Source: Paenibacillus sp. MAEPY2 (lineage in GTDB: Bacteria; Bacillota; Bacilli; Paenibacillales; Paenibacillaceae). From it: a DNA stretch of 64,000 bases. How positions within the stretch are numbered: the first letter of the stretch is position 1; each line of letters begins with the position of its first letter. The notes under the pieces were generated by a model. That model made no database searches. It saw only the letters and a program-made list of their open reading frames with translations, and was not told where the DNA came from. Both the position numbers and the translations under genes were made by a program. The stretch is from NCBI RefSeq assembly GCF_000499205.1, contig NZ_AWUK01000024.1, forward strand, positions 1-64,000. Direction: 5' to 3'. This document shows positions 18,485 through 27,076 of the stretch, one piece after another.

Positions 18485-19651
18485 TTATTGGTCTTCATCT
18501 ACAGCGAACTGCTCATCTTCATCGTCTTGGATATCCGCTCGATCAGCAAGGACCACCGTACGAGTGACAATATCACCTTCCGTTTGCATCACCAGTTTGA
18601 CCTTCTGTCCCGGCACATACTTTTTGAGCAGCTCATTAATATCCACCACAGAGGACACACGTGTGCCTGCCACACTGTATAACACATCCCCCTCTTTGAT
18701 TTTCGCTTTCTTCGCTTGGGCTGACAGTACGCCGGTAATCGTCAAAGGATCATCTGTAGGCAGGCCCACAATCGCTGACCAGCTCTCTTCCAGTTGCAGG
18801 CCAAGGCTTGCACGCTTGATTTTCCCGTATTCAAAGAACTGATTGATAATATATTGAACGGTATCTACTGGAATCGAAAATCCCATACTCTCGATACCCA
18901 CTGCTGAAAATTTCATAGAGTTAATACCGACGACCTCACCTTTGAGGTTGACCAGTGGTCCGCCGCTGTTGCCTGGGTTTATGGCTGTATCTGTTTGAAT
19001 TAACCGATAGGTGGCCTCCACTCCCCGATTAAGACCACTGATTACGCCTACTGTCGCCGAGTTACGCAAAGAGAAGGATATCGGTGTACCGATAGCAATA
19101 ACAGTTTCTCCAACGGTTGTCTGTGAAGCTTTGGCGAAGGTCGCCGGCTTAAGAGACTTGGCATTAATTTTGATCAAAGCGATATCGCTTAACGGGTCAC
19201 TGTATGTTTTGGTGATTTTATATGTATTGCCATCGGTCGTCACAACCAGCGGATCGGTTAACCCATCAACCACATGGGCATTCGTCACAATCCAGCCGTT
19301 GGAGCGGATGATCACGCCAGTACCATGAGCTAGATTATAGCGATCGGATGTGACGCCATCCTGTGATTCAGTAGATTTGCCGATGATGCCTACAACAGAC
19401 GGAGATACTTTTTCAATTACTTTCGGGACTGCTTCACTGCCCTTATACTGAAACGTTCCGGATTTGGCATCATATTGACCACTTCCTCCGAGTGCTTTGA
19501 CCAGATCCGTTGAACTAACATATACTTGTCCATCTACCACTTTGGCTTGCATTCCTGATGAAGACTCCGCTGCGCCAGCCGTTGCTGCAACACTGATCGA
19601 GAGTACAGCAGCCATCAGCGTGGCTACGCCCTTTTTCCCCAACACTCTCAT
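18485..19651 (-). CDS. Secreted HtrA/DegP-like S1C serine protease with PDZ and partial stalk domain
   Basis: The 388-residue product has a signal peptide cleaved near AGAAES (residue 28). The short segment VDGQVYVSSTDLVKALGG...FQYKG resembles one half of a stalk domain. A chymotrypsin-like fold with the full triad follows: His in VTNAHVVDG, Asp in SDIALIKI and Ser in NPGNSGGPL. A single PDZ domain covers about residues 285-370 (LGLQLEES, KIKEGDVLYSVAG). The C-terminal tail is strongly acidic (DDEDEQFAVDEDQ). Unlike DegP or B. subtilis HtrA it has no membrane anchor beyond the signal sequence. The ATG follows AGGTGAGAGA. Its gene precedes the stalk/PsbP protein gene. Quality control of exported proteins is likely; the partner substrate is not known. 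Confidence 0.92.
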   Translation of the reverse strand: MRVLGKKGVATLMAAVLSISVAATAGAAESSSGMQAKVVDGQVYVSSTDLVKALGGSGQYDAKSGTFQYKGSEAVPKVIEKVSPSVVGIIGKSTESQDGVTSDRYNLAHGTGVIIRSNGWIVTNAHVVDGLTDPLVVTTDGNTYKITKTYSDPLSDIALIKINAKSLKPATFAKASQTTVGETVIAIGTPISFSLRNSATVGVISGLNRGVEATYRLIQTDTAINPGNSGGPLVNLKGEVVGINSMKFSAVGIESMGFSIPVDTVQYIINQFFEYGKIKRASLGLQLEESWSAIVGLPTDDPLTITGVLSAQAKKAKIKEGDVLYSVAGTRVSSVVDINELLKKYVPGQKVKLVMQTEGDIVTRTVVLADRADIQDDEDEQFAVDEDQ

Positions 19652-19843
19652 TCTCTCACCTAACCCTCTCTATATATCTTCCGTTATGCAACCGAACCAT
19701 ATGACTCATTGCTGAATCTCTTTCTCTACCATCTGCAATACCGGTATCCTTCAATTTAACATACAAATTATTCCTGTACAATCGCTTCAAGCCCTATTTT
19801 TTAACAGAAAAAACCCGCATATTTCCACACATTCTGTAAACAC

Positions 19844-19880
19844 AAAAAAACACCCTCCTAAACTCCCCTGGAAAGTGTTT
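19844..19880 (-). terminator. Terminator of the DUF2759 gene
   Basis: Minus-strand AACACTTTCC / GGAGGGTGTT stem followed by TTTTTTTG. It is about 50 bases after the stop, and upstream of the protease gene. Confidence 0.6.
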
Positions 19881-19925
19881 GTCTGTTCTTCTATTTGCTG
19901 TTTTCAAATAAGTTCAGCGGTGTCT

Positions 19926-20138
19926 CTACGAACCAAACCAACCGGTAATCATGGCATAGTCGGTCAACAGAAATACCAGCAGACTGACTACTGCAAATCC
20001 GATAGCAAATAAATTTTTCTTCGGTGCACGAATAAGGCGTACCACTCCGATGAAAATCAGGATCGTAAATAAGATGACAAAAATATCAAACGCATTAAAA
20101 TTTGAAGTACTCGCCGTGGCAGCTTCTGCAAACAGCAT
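19926..20138 (-). CDS. Small two-helix membrane protein, DUF2759-like
   Basis: I choose the ATG at 20138 (MLFAEAATAS), which has GAGGAGG 12 bases upstream, over the longer frame. This gives 70 residues. Two membrane helices are clear (IFVILFTILIFIGVVRLI and LFAIGFAVVSLLVFLLTDY), separated by a basic loop RAPKKN. Size, topology and loop fit the DUF2759 family of Bacillales, whose function is unknown. It is flanked by its own terminator, so it is probably a single-gene unit. Confidence 0.75.
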   Translation of the reverse strand: MLFAEAATASTSNFNAFDIFVILFTILIFIGVVRLIRAPKKNLFAIGFAVVSLLVFLLTDYAMITGWFGS

Positions 20139-20664
20139 GGATAGACAGACCTCCTCACCATAGTTGAACATGCATTTTGCAACAACCCAATCATTGAATT
20201 CCAATCAGCAGGATGTAAATTGAAATGAGACTCTCATTTACAACTTGTATCCAGAACCGATTCAAGTGATGCAAAATACAGAATGCTAACGCATACCCTA
20301 ATATCTTCCTCTATGTTATCTGTACCCTGCCTGTAATGCAAGCCCTATCATCCAGAAAAATGAAAAAAATCCAGTTTGGCAGTAGATTGATGGAATGCTT
20401 GCTCTATCGCATATGTAAACACTTTCACCGATGTCATATTGAGATTGGCCAAACGCCACAATATCAGAAAACCCTTCTCTTGGGAAGACGAGAACATCAG
20501 ATGATACATTGATGCCTCACACTTCGCAATAAGAAGGGTTAGATAATATTTTATTCCTATAGCCATACTACATAGCTTTGCAGCTAGTTTGAATGAACCA
20601 CCACAGATGACTATTCTGAAAAGGTAGATCCATGTCCACTTTCTCAGGATAGCCTTGGGCAGCA
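20139..20664. other. Gap downstream of uvrA, with one doubtful frame
   Basis: The 526 bases between the DUF2759 gene and uvrA hold a minus-strand frame at 20348-20665 (105 codons). Its ATG overlaps the uvrA stop as TAATG with GGAG just upstream. The product, MLPKAILRKW onward, has no recognised motif and unusual composition, so I do not call it a gene. No terminator with a T run was seen after uvrA. Confidence 0.4.
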
Positions 20665-23523
20665 TTACTCCGTCAATTGTAGCGTCTTGCTTCGTTCTGT
20701 ATCCCGCTCCAATACTGGCTTCAAGTACTTGCCTGTATAAGAAGCTTCCACTTTAATAATATCCTCTGGCGTACCTGTCGCAACAATGGTTCCACCACCG
20801 CTTCCGCCCTCAGGACCCAGATCAATGACATAATCGGCTGTTTTGATTACATCCAGATTATGCTCGATCACCAGTACTGACTCTCCGGAATCCACCAGAC
20901 GATGCAATACGGTCAGCAGGCGATCAATATCATCGACGTGCAGACCTGTGGTTGGCTCATCCAGAATGTAGATGGTTTTACCCGTACTGCGACGATACAG
21001 CTCAGAAGCAAGTTTCACACGTTGTGCTTCACCACCGGACAAGGTTGTTGCAGGCTGCCCAATGTTAATGTAGCCTAGACCCACGTCAAGCAAGGTTTGC
21101 ATTTTGCGATGAATTTTAGGAATGTTCTCGAAGAATTGTGTTGCATCCTCTACTGTCATTCCCAGCACATCTGCAATATTTTTATTTTTGTATTTGACTT
21201 CAAGGGTTTCGCGATTGTACCGTTTGCCTTTGCAGACCTCGCAAGGGACATAGACATCTGGCAGGAAGTGCATTTCGATCTTGATAATGCCGTCCCCGCG
21301 ACAAGCTTCACAACGTCCACCTTTAATATTGAAACTGAACCGGCCTTTTTTGTATCCGCGCACTTTGGCTTCATTGGTCTGTGCAAACAGATCACGGATG
21401 TCATCAAAGACGCCCGTATAGGTAGCCGGGTTGGAACGTGGTGTGCGTCCGATTGGCGACTGGTCAATATCAATGACCTTATCGATATGCTCCAGACCCC
21501 GAATCTCCTTGTGCTGACCTGGGCGCACCCGTGCGCGGTTCAAGTCGCGAGCCAGCGTTTTATACAAAATCTCATTAATTAGTGTCGATTTACCTGAGCC
21601 GGATACACCCGTTACAGCCGTGAATACACCCACCGGAATTTTTACATTCAGGTTTTTCAGGTTGTTTTCCTTCGCTCCGCGCACTTCCAGCCAGCGGTCC
21701 CCGACACTACGGCGCTCGGTACGTACCGGAATAAACTTACGCCCACTCAGATATTGACCTGTTAACGAGTTCTCGTCATTCATGATTTCTTCCGGTGTTC
21801 CCTGGGACATCACAGTGCCGCCGTGGATACCTGCACCCGGACCAATATCGATGATATAGTCGGCAGCAAGCATCGTATCTTCATCATGTTCAACCACGAT
21901 CAGGGTGTTACCGATATCCCGCATATGAGCGAGTGTAGAAATTAGACGATCATTATCCCGTTGATGCAGACCTATACTTGGCTCGTCCAGAATGTACAGT
22001 ACACCCATCAGACTGGAACCAATTTGTGTCGCTAGCCTGATCCGTTGGGCTTCACCACCGGACAACGTTCCGGCAGCACGGCTAAGGGTCAAATAATCCA
22101 GACCTACGTTTACCAGGAAGCCAAGACGGCTGTTGATTTCTTTTAAAATCAGTTTGGCAATGGTTTGCTCTTTTTCACTCAATTGCAGTGAGTCGAAGAA
22201 ACGACCTGCTTCTCCAATGGACAAGCTTGTCACATACGCCATATTGTGATCGTTAATTGTAACGGCAAGACTCTCACGCTTCAGTCTGTGCCCTTTGCAA
22301 GAACCACACGGCTTCGCACTCATATAACCTTCAATGAATTCTCGGATACCCTCGGATGCTGTCTCACGGTAACGACGCTCCAAGTTATTCACAATACCTT
22401 CAAAGGTAACCATTGCTTCTTTCCGTTGCCCAAAGTCATTCTCGTACCGGAAACGAACTTTCTCCGTACCTGTACCCTGCAGCAGCTTGTTCATCTGCTC
22501 TGCAGGAAGATCCTCTACAGGCACATTCTGCGGGATGTTGAAGTGTTCACATACCGACTTCAGGAATTGCGGATAATAGGTGGATGTACCGCCTGTCCAA
22601 GCGTCAAACGCACCCTCTTCAATCGTTTTACTTCGATCCGGTACTAATAGATCCGGGTCAACAATCATTTTAACGCCCAATCCATCACAATCGGGACAAG
22701 CCCCAAATGGACTGTTGAAAGAAAACATCCGTGGCGCCAGCTCTTCAATGCTAAATCCGCACACTGGGCAGGCAAAGTTGGAACTGAAACGCAGTTCTTC
22801 TTCACCCATAATATCTACCAGCAGCTGTCCACCGGACAGATTAAGTGCAGTCTCAATCGAATCGGCCAAACGTGATTGCACATCTTCCTTAATCACGATC
22901 CGGTCAACGACGACTTCAATCGTGTGTTTCTTATTCTTTTCCAATTGGATATCTTCAGACAGGTCACGTAATTCCCCATTCACCCGAACACGGACAAAGC
23001 CTTGTTTGGAAATATCGGAAAACACACTTTTGTGTTCACCCTTACGGCCTGAAACGATCGGTGCCAAAATCTGCAGCCGGGTCCGTTCAGGATATTGCAT
23101 CACGCGGTCTACCATCTGCTCTACGGTCTGGGAGGTGATCTCCACGCCATGATCCGGACAATGGGGATGTCCCACACGTGCAAATAACAGACGCAGGTAA
23201 TCATAGATTTCCGTAACGGTTCCGACGGTAGAACGCGGGTTACGACTTGTCGTTTTCTGATCTATGGAAATAGCCGGCGACAATCCTTCAATGGAATCGA
23301 CATCCGGTTTCTCCATTTGCCCCAGAAACTGTCGTGCATATGCCGATAATGATTCCACGTAACGTCGTTGTCCTTCGGCATAGATTGTATCAAAAGCCAG
23401 CGAGGACTTGCCTGAGCCACTCAGACCGGTCAATACGACAAAACGGTCACGCGGGATGGTGATATCAATGTTTTTGAGGTTATGCGCTCGCGCGCCTTTG
23501 ATGACAATGTTCTCGCTCGCCAA
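20665..23523 (-). CDS. uvrA: Excinuclease ABC subunit A
   Basis: The 952-residue damage-recognition ATPase of nucleotide excision repair. Two ABC cassettes are complete: Walker A GLSGSGKSSLAFDT near residue 32 and GVSGSGKSTLINE near 640, with signature stretches LSGGEAQRIRLA and LSGGEAQRVKLA. Zinc-binding cysteine sets are seen as CPVC...CPDC (about 253-280) and CEACRGDG...CEVCKGKRY (about 740-770). The start is TTG at 23523, seven bases after GAGAGGATG. In B. subtilis uvrB and uvrA are directly adjacent; here about 590 bases rich in palindromes separate them, so uvrA may have its own expression. Confidence 0.98.
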   Translation of the reverse strand: MASENIVIKGARAHNLKNIDITIPRDRFVVLTGLSGSGKSSLAFDTIYAEGQRRYVESLSAYARQFLGQMEKPDVDSIEGLSPAISIDQKTTSRNPRSTVGTVTEIYDYLRLLFARVGHPHCPDHGVEITSQTVEQMVDRVMQYPERTRLQILAPIVSGRKGEHKSVFSDISKQGFVRVRVNGELRDLSEDIQLEKNKKHTIEVVVDRIVIKEDVQSRLADSIETALNLSGGQLLVDIMGEEELRFSSNFACPVCGFSIEELAPRMFSFNSPFGACPDCDGLGVKMIVDPDLLVPDRSKTIEEGAFDAWTGGTSTYYPQFLKSVCEHFNIPQNVPVEDLPAEQMNKLLQGTGTEKVRFRYENDFGQRKEAMVTFEGIVNNLERRYRETASEGIREFIEGYMSAKPCGSCKGHRLKRESLAVTINDHNMAYVTSLSIGEAGRFFDSLQLSEKEQTIAKLILKEINSRLGFLVNVGLDYLTLSRAAGTLSGGEAQRIRLATQIGSSLMGVLYILDEPSIGLHQRDNDRLISTLAHMRDIGNTLIVVEHDEDTMLAADYIIDIGPGAGIHGGTVMSQGTPEEIMNDENSLTGQYLSGRKFIPVRTERRSVGDRWLEVRGAKENNLKNLNVKIPVGVFTAVTGVSGSGKSTLINEILYKTLARDLNRARVRPGQHKEIRGLEHIDKVIDIDQSPIGRTPRSNPATYTGVFDDIRDLFAQTNEAKVRGYKKGRFSFNIKGGRCEACRGDGIIKIEMHFLPDVYVPCEVCKGKRYNRETLEVKYKNKNIADVLGMTVEDATQFFENIPKIHRKMQTLLDVGLGYINIGQPATTLSGGEAQRVKLASELYRRSTGKTIYILDEPTTGLHVDDIDRLLTVLHRLVDSGESVLVIEHNLDVIKTADYVIDLGPEGGSGGGTIVATGTPEDIIKVEASYTGKYLKPVLERDTERSKTLQLTE

Positions 23524-23587
23524 TAGTATTCATCCTCTCAATGTTGTAATTCCAACCTTTATTAAAGGCTTTTCGATCCCTCCCAAA

Positions 23588-23630
23588 CCCTCCCTTCCAA
23601 GGGAGGGCCCCAGAGGGCGCAGCCCTCTGG
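23588..23630. repeat. Two adjacent perfect hairpins
   Basis: CCCTCCC-TTCCAA-GGGAGGG (23588-23607) is followed after two bases by CCAGAGGGC-GCA-GCCCTCTGG (23610-23630). Both stems are perfect. Neither is followed by a T run on either strand, so ordinary terminators are unlikely. Confidence 0.8.
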
Positions 23631-23696
23631 ACACCCGAAACAGGCGGTGCGTGGTGAATGGTCGGGTCTTGCTATGTGAATGGTTGTTGTGTGCCC

Positions 23697-23744
23697 GCAG
23701 CTTCGTCCAGGATTCCGGCTCTTGCCGGTATCTTGGACGGCTGC
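23697..23744. repeat. Long imperfect hairpin in the uvrB-uvrA spacer
   Basis: GCAGC...GTCCA...CCGGC pairs with GCCGG...TGGAC...GCTGC around a CTCTT loop, with small internal loops. Confidence 0.75.
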
Positions 23745-23756
23745 TCTACCGTGAGA

Positions 23757-23882
23757 GGACGCTCACGGCTCCGCCTCGTTCGCGGAAGGTCGCCATTGCC
23801 TTTGGCTCGGCTACCCTTCAACACCGGGACGCTCACGGCTTCGCCTCGCTCGCGAAAGGTCGCCATTGCCTTCGGCTCGGCT
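23757..23882. repeat. Tandem direct repeat, two 56-bp units with 70-bp period
   Basis: Units 23757-23812 and 23827-23882 differ at four positions; both begin GGACGCTCACGGCT and end GGCTCGGCT. A 14-base spacer separates them. The first unit also forms a CCGTGAG/CTCACGG hairpin with sequence just upstream. Confidence 0.85.
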
Positions 23883-24008
23883 CCCAAGGACACAACTTCC
23901 AAATGCTTTCCTATAAACCTTTTAACCAATTTCAACTTCTCTATCAGTATAGACCTGATTTTTAGTTTTCAACATGTCTAATTACCGGTAGATTACTGAT
24001 TTCCTTAC

Positions 24009-24046
24009 TCAACAAGAGAACGGCCACGCGGCCGTTCTCTTGTTGA
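24009..24046 (-). terminator. Strong hairpin after uvrB, possible terminator
   Basis: CAACAAGAGAACGGCC pairs perfectly with GGCCGTTCTCTTGTTG around ACGC. The minus-strand sequence after the stem (AGTAAGG) lacks a T run, so termination is uncertain; mRNA 3' protection is another option. Confidence 0.45.
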
Positions 24047-24117
24047 AAATCTATCCTTGCAGCGAAATATTCACTATCTGTGCCTCTACTTATCTCTAAA
24101 CAACCAGCCCTTACGAG

Positions 24118-26109
24118 CTATTCCGCGCGCAGTTCCAACAATGCATCGCGAAGCTCAGCCGCACGCTCAAACTGCAAGTTTTTGGCTGCATCCTTCATCT
24201 CTACCTCGAGGCGCTGAATAAGCGCCTGGCGGTCCTTCTTCGACATCTTCTCGGCAGCGCCTGTAAGATAGTCTTTTTTGGATTCGGCAACTTTGGTTGC
24301 TTCAATCACATCACGCACTTTTTTGCGAATCGTCTGTGGTGTAATACCATGCTTTTCGTTATATTCAATCTGGATTGCGCGGCGGCGTTCCGTTTCCTTA
24401 ATCGCCTTATCCATCGAATCCGTCACTTTGTCACCGTACAGAATAACTCGACCTTCGCTGTTCCGTGCCGCCCGGCCAATCGTTTGGATCAGTGAACGTT
24501 CGGACCGCAGGAAGCCTTCCTTGTCGGCATCCAGAATGGCTACCAGAGAAACTTCTGGAAGATCCAGACCTTCCCTCAGCAAGTTGATCCCGATCAGTAC
24601 ATGGAAAACCCCCAGCCTGAGATCACGCAGTATCGCCATACGCTCCAACGTCTTGATCTCGGAGTGCAAATAACGCACCTTGATTCCGATCTCCTTCAGA
24701 TAATCCGTTAGATCCTCGGACATCTTCTTCGTTAATGTGGTGATCAGGACCCGCTCATCTTTCGCAATCCGGTCGTTAATCTCGCTGATCAGGTCATCGA
24801 TCTGACCCTTCGTTGGACGCAGTTCAATAATTGGATCAAGCAGACCAGTTGGACGAATGATCTGTTGTACCATCGTATCCGTATGCTCAATCTCGTAGGG
24901 ACCCGGTGTTGCCGATACATAGATAATCTGATCCATCTTTCCTTCAAACTCATCAAATTTGAGCGGGCGATTATCCAGAGCAGATGGCAGACGAAATCCG
25001 TGATCCACCAGTACTGTTTTTCGTGCTTGGTCACCGTTATACATCGCACGGATTTGTGGCAGAGTTACATGGGACTCATCGACCACAATCAACATATCAT
25101 CCGGAAAATAGTCCATCAGTGTGTATGGTGTATCGCCGCGTTCGCGGAATGTCAGCGGACCAGAATAGTTCTCAATCCCTGAACAGAATCCGACTTCCTT
25201 CATCATCTCGATATCGTATCGTGTACGTTGCTCTAGTCGCTGAGCCTCCAGCAATTTACCCTGATCACGCAATACTTCAAGACGCTCTTCCAGTTCACGC
25301 TCAATGTTCACAAGGGCAACCTTCATAGTCTCTTCTTGGGTTACAAAGTGAGACGCCGGGAAGATGGCGATATGTTCACGTTCGCCAACAAGTTCTCCAG
25401 TTAACACATCAATCTCCGTGATTTTCTCAATCTCATCTCCGAACAATTCCACTCGAATCGCATGTTCACCCTTCGATGCCGGGAAAATCTCGATAACGTC
25501 GCCGCGAACACGGAACGTCCCCCGCACAAAGTTAATGTCATTTCGCTGATATTGAATCTCTACCAGACGAGACAAAATCTGATTGCGTGGTTTCTCCATC
25601 CCTACACGCAGGGACAAAAGCATGCTGGAATATGAATGCGGCGAACCCAAACCATAGATGCAGGATACACTCGCTACAATAATGACATCCCTGCGTTCAA
25701 ACAAAGAACTTGTAGCCGCATGGCGCAACTTATCGATCTCTTCATTGATACTTGAATCCTTCTCAATATACGTATCCGAGGAAGGAATATAGGCCTCTGG
25801 CTGAAAGTAATCGTAGTAACTAACAAAATACTCAACCATATTATTCGGAAAAAAGTCTTTGAACTCACTTGCAAGCTGTGCTGCCAGCGTTTTATTGTGG
25901 GCAATAACCAGCGTGGGACGTTGCAGCTTGGCAATCGTCTGTGCAATGGTGAATGTCTTACCCGTCCCCGTTGCACCCAGCAGCGTCTGGTATCTCTTCC
26001 CCTCCTGAACACCCTTCACCAACTCTTCAATGGCTGCAGGCTGATCACCTTGGGGAGAAAACTCTGACTCGATTTCGAACGTTTTGTCGCTCATTATAAT
26101 ATCGCTCAT
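24118..26109 (-). CDS. uvrB: Excinuclease ABC subunit B
   Basis: The 663-residue UvrB loads onto damage with UvrA and recruits UvrC. Helicase motif I is TLLGATGTGKTFT (about residue 43), the beta-hairpin region is YYDYFQPEAYIP, motif II is VVDESH, and motif VI is QTIGRAARN. The C-terminal UVR motif that contacts UvrC is present (LEVEMKDAAKNLQFERAAEL). The ATG at 26109 follows GGGTGAG; a second in-frame ATG lies five codons later. A LexA-box-like sequence at 26200-26211 would fit SOS control, as is known for uvrBA in B. subtilis. It is divergent from the stator genes. Confidence 0.98.
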   Translation of the reverse strand: MSDIIMSDKTFEIESEFSPQGDQPAAIEELVKGVQEGKRYQTLLGATGTGKTFTIAQTIAKLQRPTLVIAHNKTLAAQLASEFKDFFPNNMVEYFVSYYDYFQPEAYIPSSDTYIEKDSSINEEIDKLRHAATSSLFERRDVIIVASVSCIYGLGSPHSYSSMLLSLRVGMEKPRNQILSRLVEIQYQRNDINFVRGTFRVRGDVIEIFPASKGEHAIRVELFGDEIEKITEIDVLTGELVGEREHIAIFPASHFVTQEETMKVALVNIERELEERLEVLRDQGKLLEAQRLEQRTRYDIEMMKEVGFCSGIENYSGPLTFRERGDTPYTLMDYFPDDMLIVVDESHVTLPQIRAMYNGDQARKTVLVDHGFRLPSALDNRPLKFDEFEGKMDQIIYVSATPGPYEIEHTDTMVQQIIRPTGLLDPIIELRPTKGQIDDLISEINDRIAKDERVLITTLTKKMSEDLTDYLKEIGIKVRYLHSEIKTLERMAILRDLRLGVFHVLIGINLLREGLDLPEVSLVAILDADKEGFLRSERSLIQTIGRAARNSEGRVILYGDKVTDSMDKAIKETERRRAIQIEYNEKHGITPQTIRKKVRDVIEATKVAESKKDYLTGAAEKMSKKDRQALIQRLEVEMKDAAKNLQFERAAELRDALLELRAE

Positions 26110-26199
26110 TGCCGTATCTCACCCTATCGTCTAAAATAATAGTCACTATATATTGTCGAAGTTCCCCGAATCTACATATGGGAAAACTTATAGTAATAG

Positions 26200-26211
26200 G
26201 AATATTTGTTC
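26200..26211 (-). promoter_or_regulatory. Candidate LexA (SOS) box upstream of uvrB
   Basis: Minus-strand GAACAAATATTC matches the Bacillota SOS consensus GAAC-N4-GTTC at seven of eight fixed positions. It is about 90 bases upstream of uvrB in the uvrB-motA divergent region. One mismatch in a core base keeps confidence low. Confidence 0.35.
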
Positions 26212-26278
26212 CCGTTTAATTATACCAAGTCTATGCAAGTGATGCAATCGCGAAGTAAAGATAGGAGTGGGTTAATTT

Positions 26279-27076
26279 ATGGATATTGCGACACTTATCG
26301 GCATTATTGCCGGGATTGCCGCAGTCATTAGTGGTTTTTTATGGGAAGGTGGCCAATTATCCGGTCTGATGCAAAAGACGGCTGCTCTAATTGTATTTGG
26401 TGGAACGATTGCTGCAGTCGTTGCCAGTTTCCCTGCACATCGGCTGCGTACGATTCCTGCTGCCCTCCGCATGGCCTTTGGGCGTAATAACAATGACTCA
26501 AGCCAGTGGGTTGAAGAACTTGTAGATATGTCTTCAATTGCTCGCCGCTCAGGCGTACTTGCACTGGAACGAAAAGTGATGGACCATCCGCATCCATTTT
26601 TGCAAGATGGTATTCAGATGGTTGTCGATGGCACAGATCAGGATGTTGTTCGCCAGATCATGGAGATGGAGATTGATTCCGTCGAACAAAAATATGATGG
26701 ATATGCCAAAATCTTTGAATCAGCAGGCGGCTATGCTCCAACGATGGGGATCATCGGTACCGTAATGGGACTTATTCAGGTACTTGGCAGTCTGACCGAT
26801 CCTACAGGACTCGGACCAGCGATTGCTGTTGCCTTTACCGCAACCCTGTACGGGGTCGCCAGTGCCAATCTTATCTTTTTACCCATTGCGTCCAAAATTA
26901 AATCCCGTGGCGCAGACGAAATTCAGACGATGGAAATGCTGCTCGAAGGAGTACTTTCTATCCAGAACGGGGAGAACCCCCAACTCGTGCGTAAACGGCT
27001 GGAGTCCTTCACACTCACTCACCGCCAGATTACACGTCCTGTAGTGAAGGAGGGATTGGATGAGTCGGCGCAGTAA
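26279..27076 (+). CDS. motA: Flagellar motor stator subunit MotA/MotP
   Basis: The 265-residue protein has four membrane helices: two at the N-terminus, a cytoplasmic loop of about 100 residues (SIARRSGVLALERKV), and two at 145-205. It conducts ions together with MotB to drive flagellar rotation. The loop contains the family's conserved basic/acidic torque residues region, and YAPTMGIIGTVMGLI marks helix 3 with the ion-channel proline. The ATG follows GGAGTG. Its stop overlaps the motB start by 17 bases. No other flagellar genes are nearby, so this is a free-standing stator operon as for MotPS or MotAB in Bacillus. The coupling ion is not decided. Confidence 0.94.
   Translation: MDIATLIGIIAGIAAVISGFLWEGGQLSGLMQKTAALIVFGGTIAAVVASFPAHRLRTIPAALRMAFGRNNNDSSQWVEELVDMSSIARRSGVLALERKVMDHPHPFLQDGIQMVVDGTDQDVVRQIMEMEIDSVEQKYDGYAKIFESAGGYAPTMGIIGTVMGLIQVLGSLTDPTGLGPAIAVAFTATLYGVASANLIFLPIASKIKSRGADEIQTMEMLLEGVLSIQNGENPQLVRKRLESFTLTHRQITRPVVKEGLDESAQ

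Larger units (their letters stand above)
23524..24117. other. GC-rich, palindrome-packed uvrB-uvrA spacer
   Basis: This 594-base spacer has no supported gene. It contains two short perfect hairpins (23588-23630), a larger hairpin (23697-23744), a 56-bp unit repeated twice (23757-23882) and a 16-bp perfect stem near the uvrB end (24009-24046). Frames through it are artefacts of the GC-rich repeats. Confidence 0.75.

Noticed and set aside
20348..20665. 105-codon minus-strand frame directly after uvrA as a gene
   Set aside because: No recognised domain, atypical amino-acid composition and no family resemblance; kept only as a low-interest observation because of the TAATG overlap.
23757..23882. 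Possible CRISPR-like repeat
   Set aside because: Only two units, 56 bp long with a 14-base spacer, imperfect and without cas genes; it is a simple tandem duplication.
23408..23965. 185-codon plus-strand frame through the uvrB-uvrA spacer
   Set aside because: Runs from inside uvrA into GC-rich tandem repeats; the open frame is a by-product of base composition.
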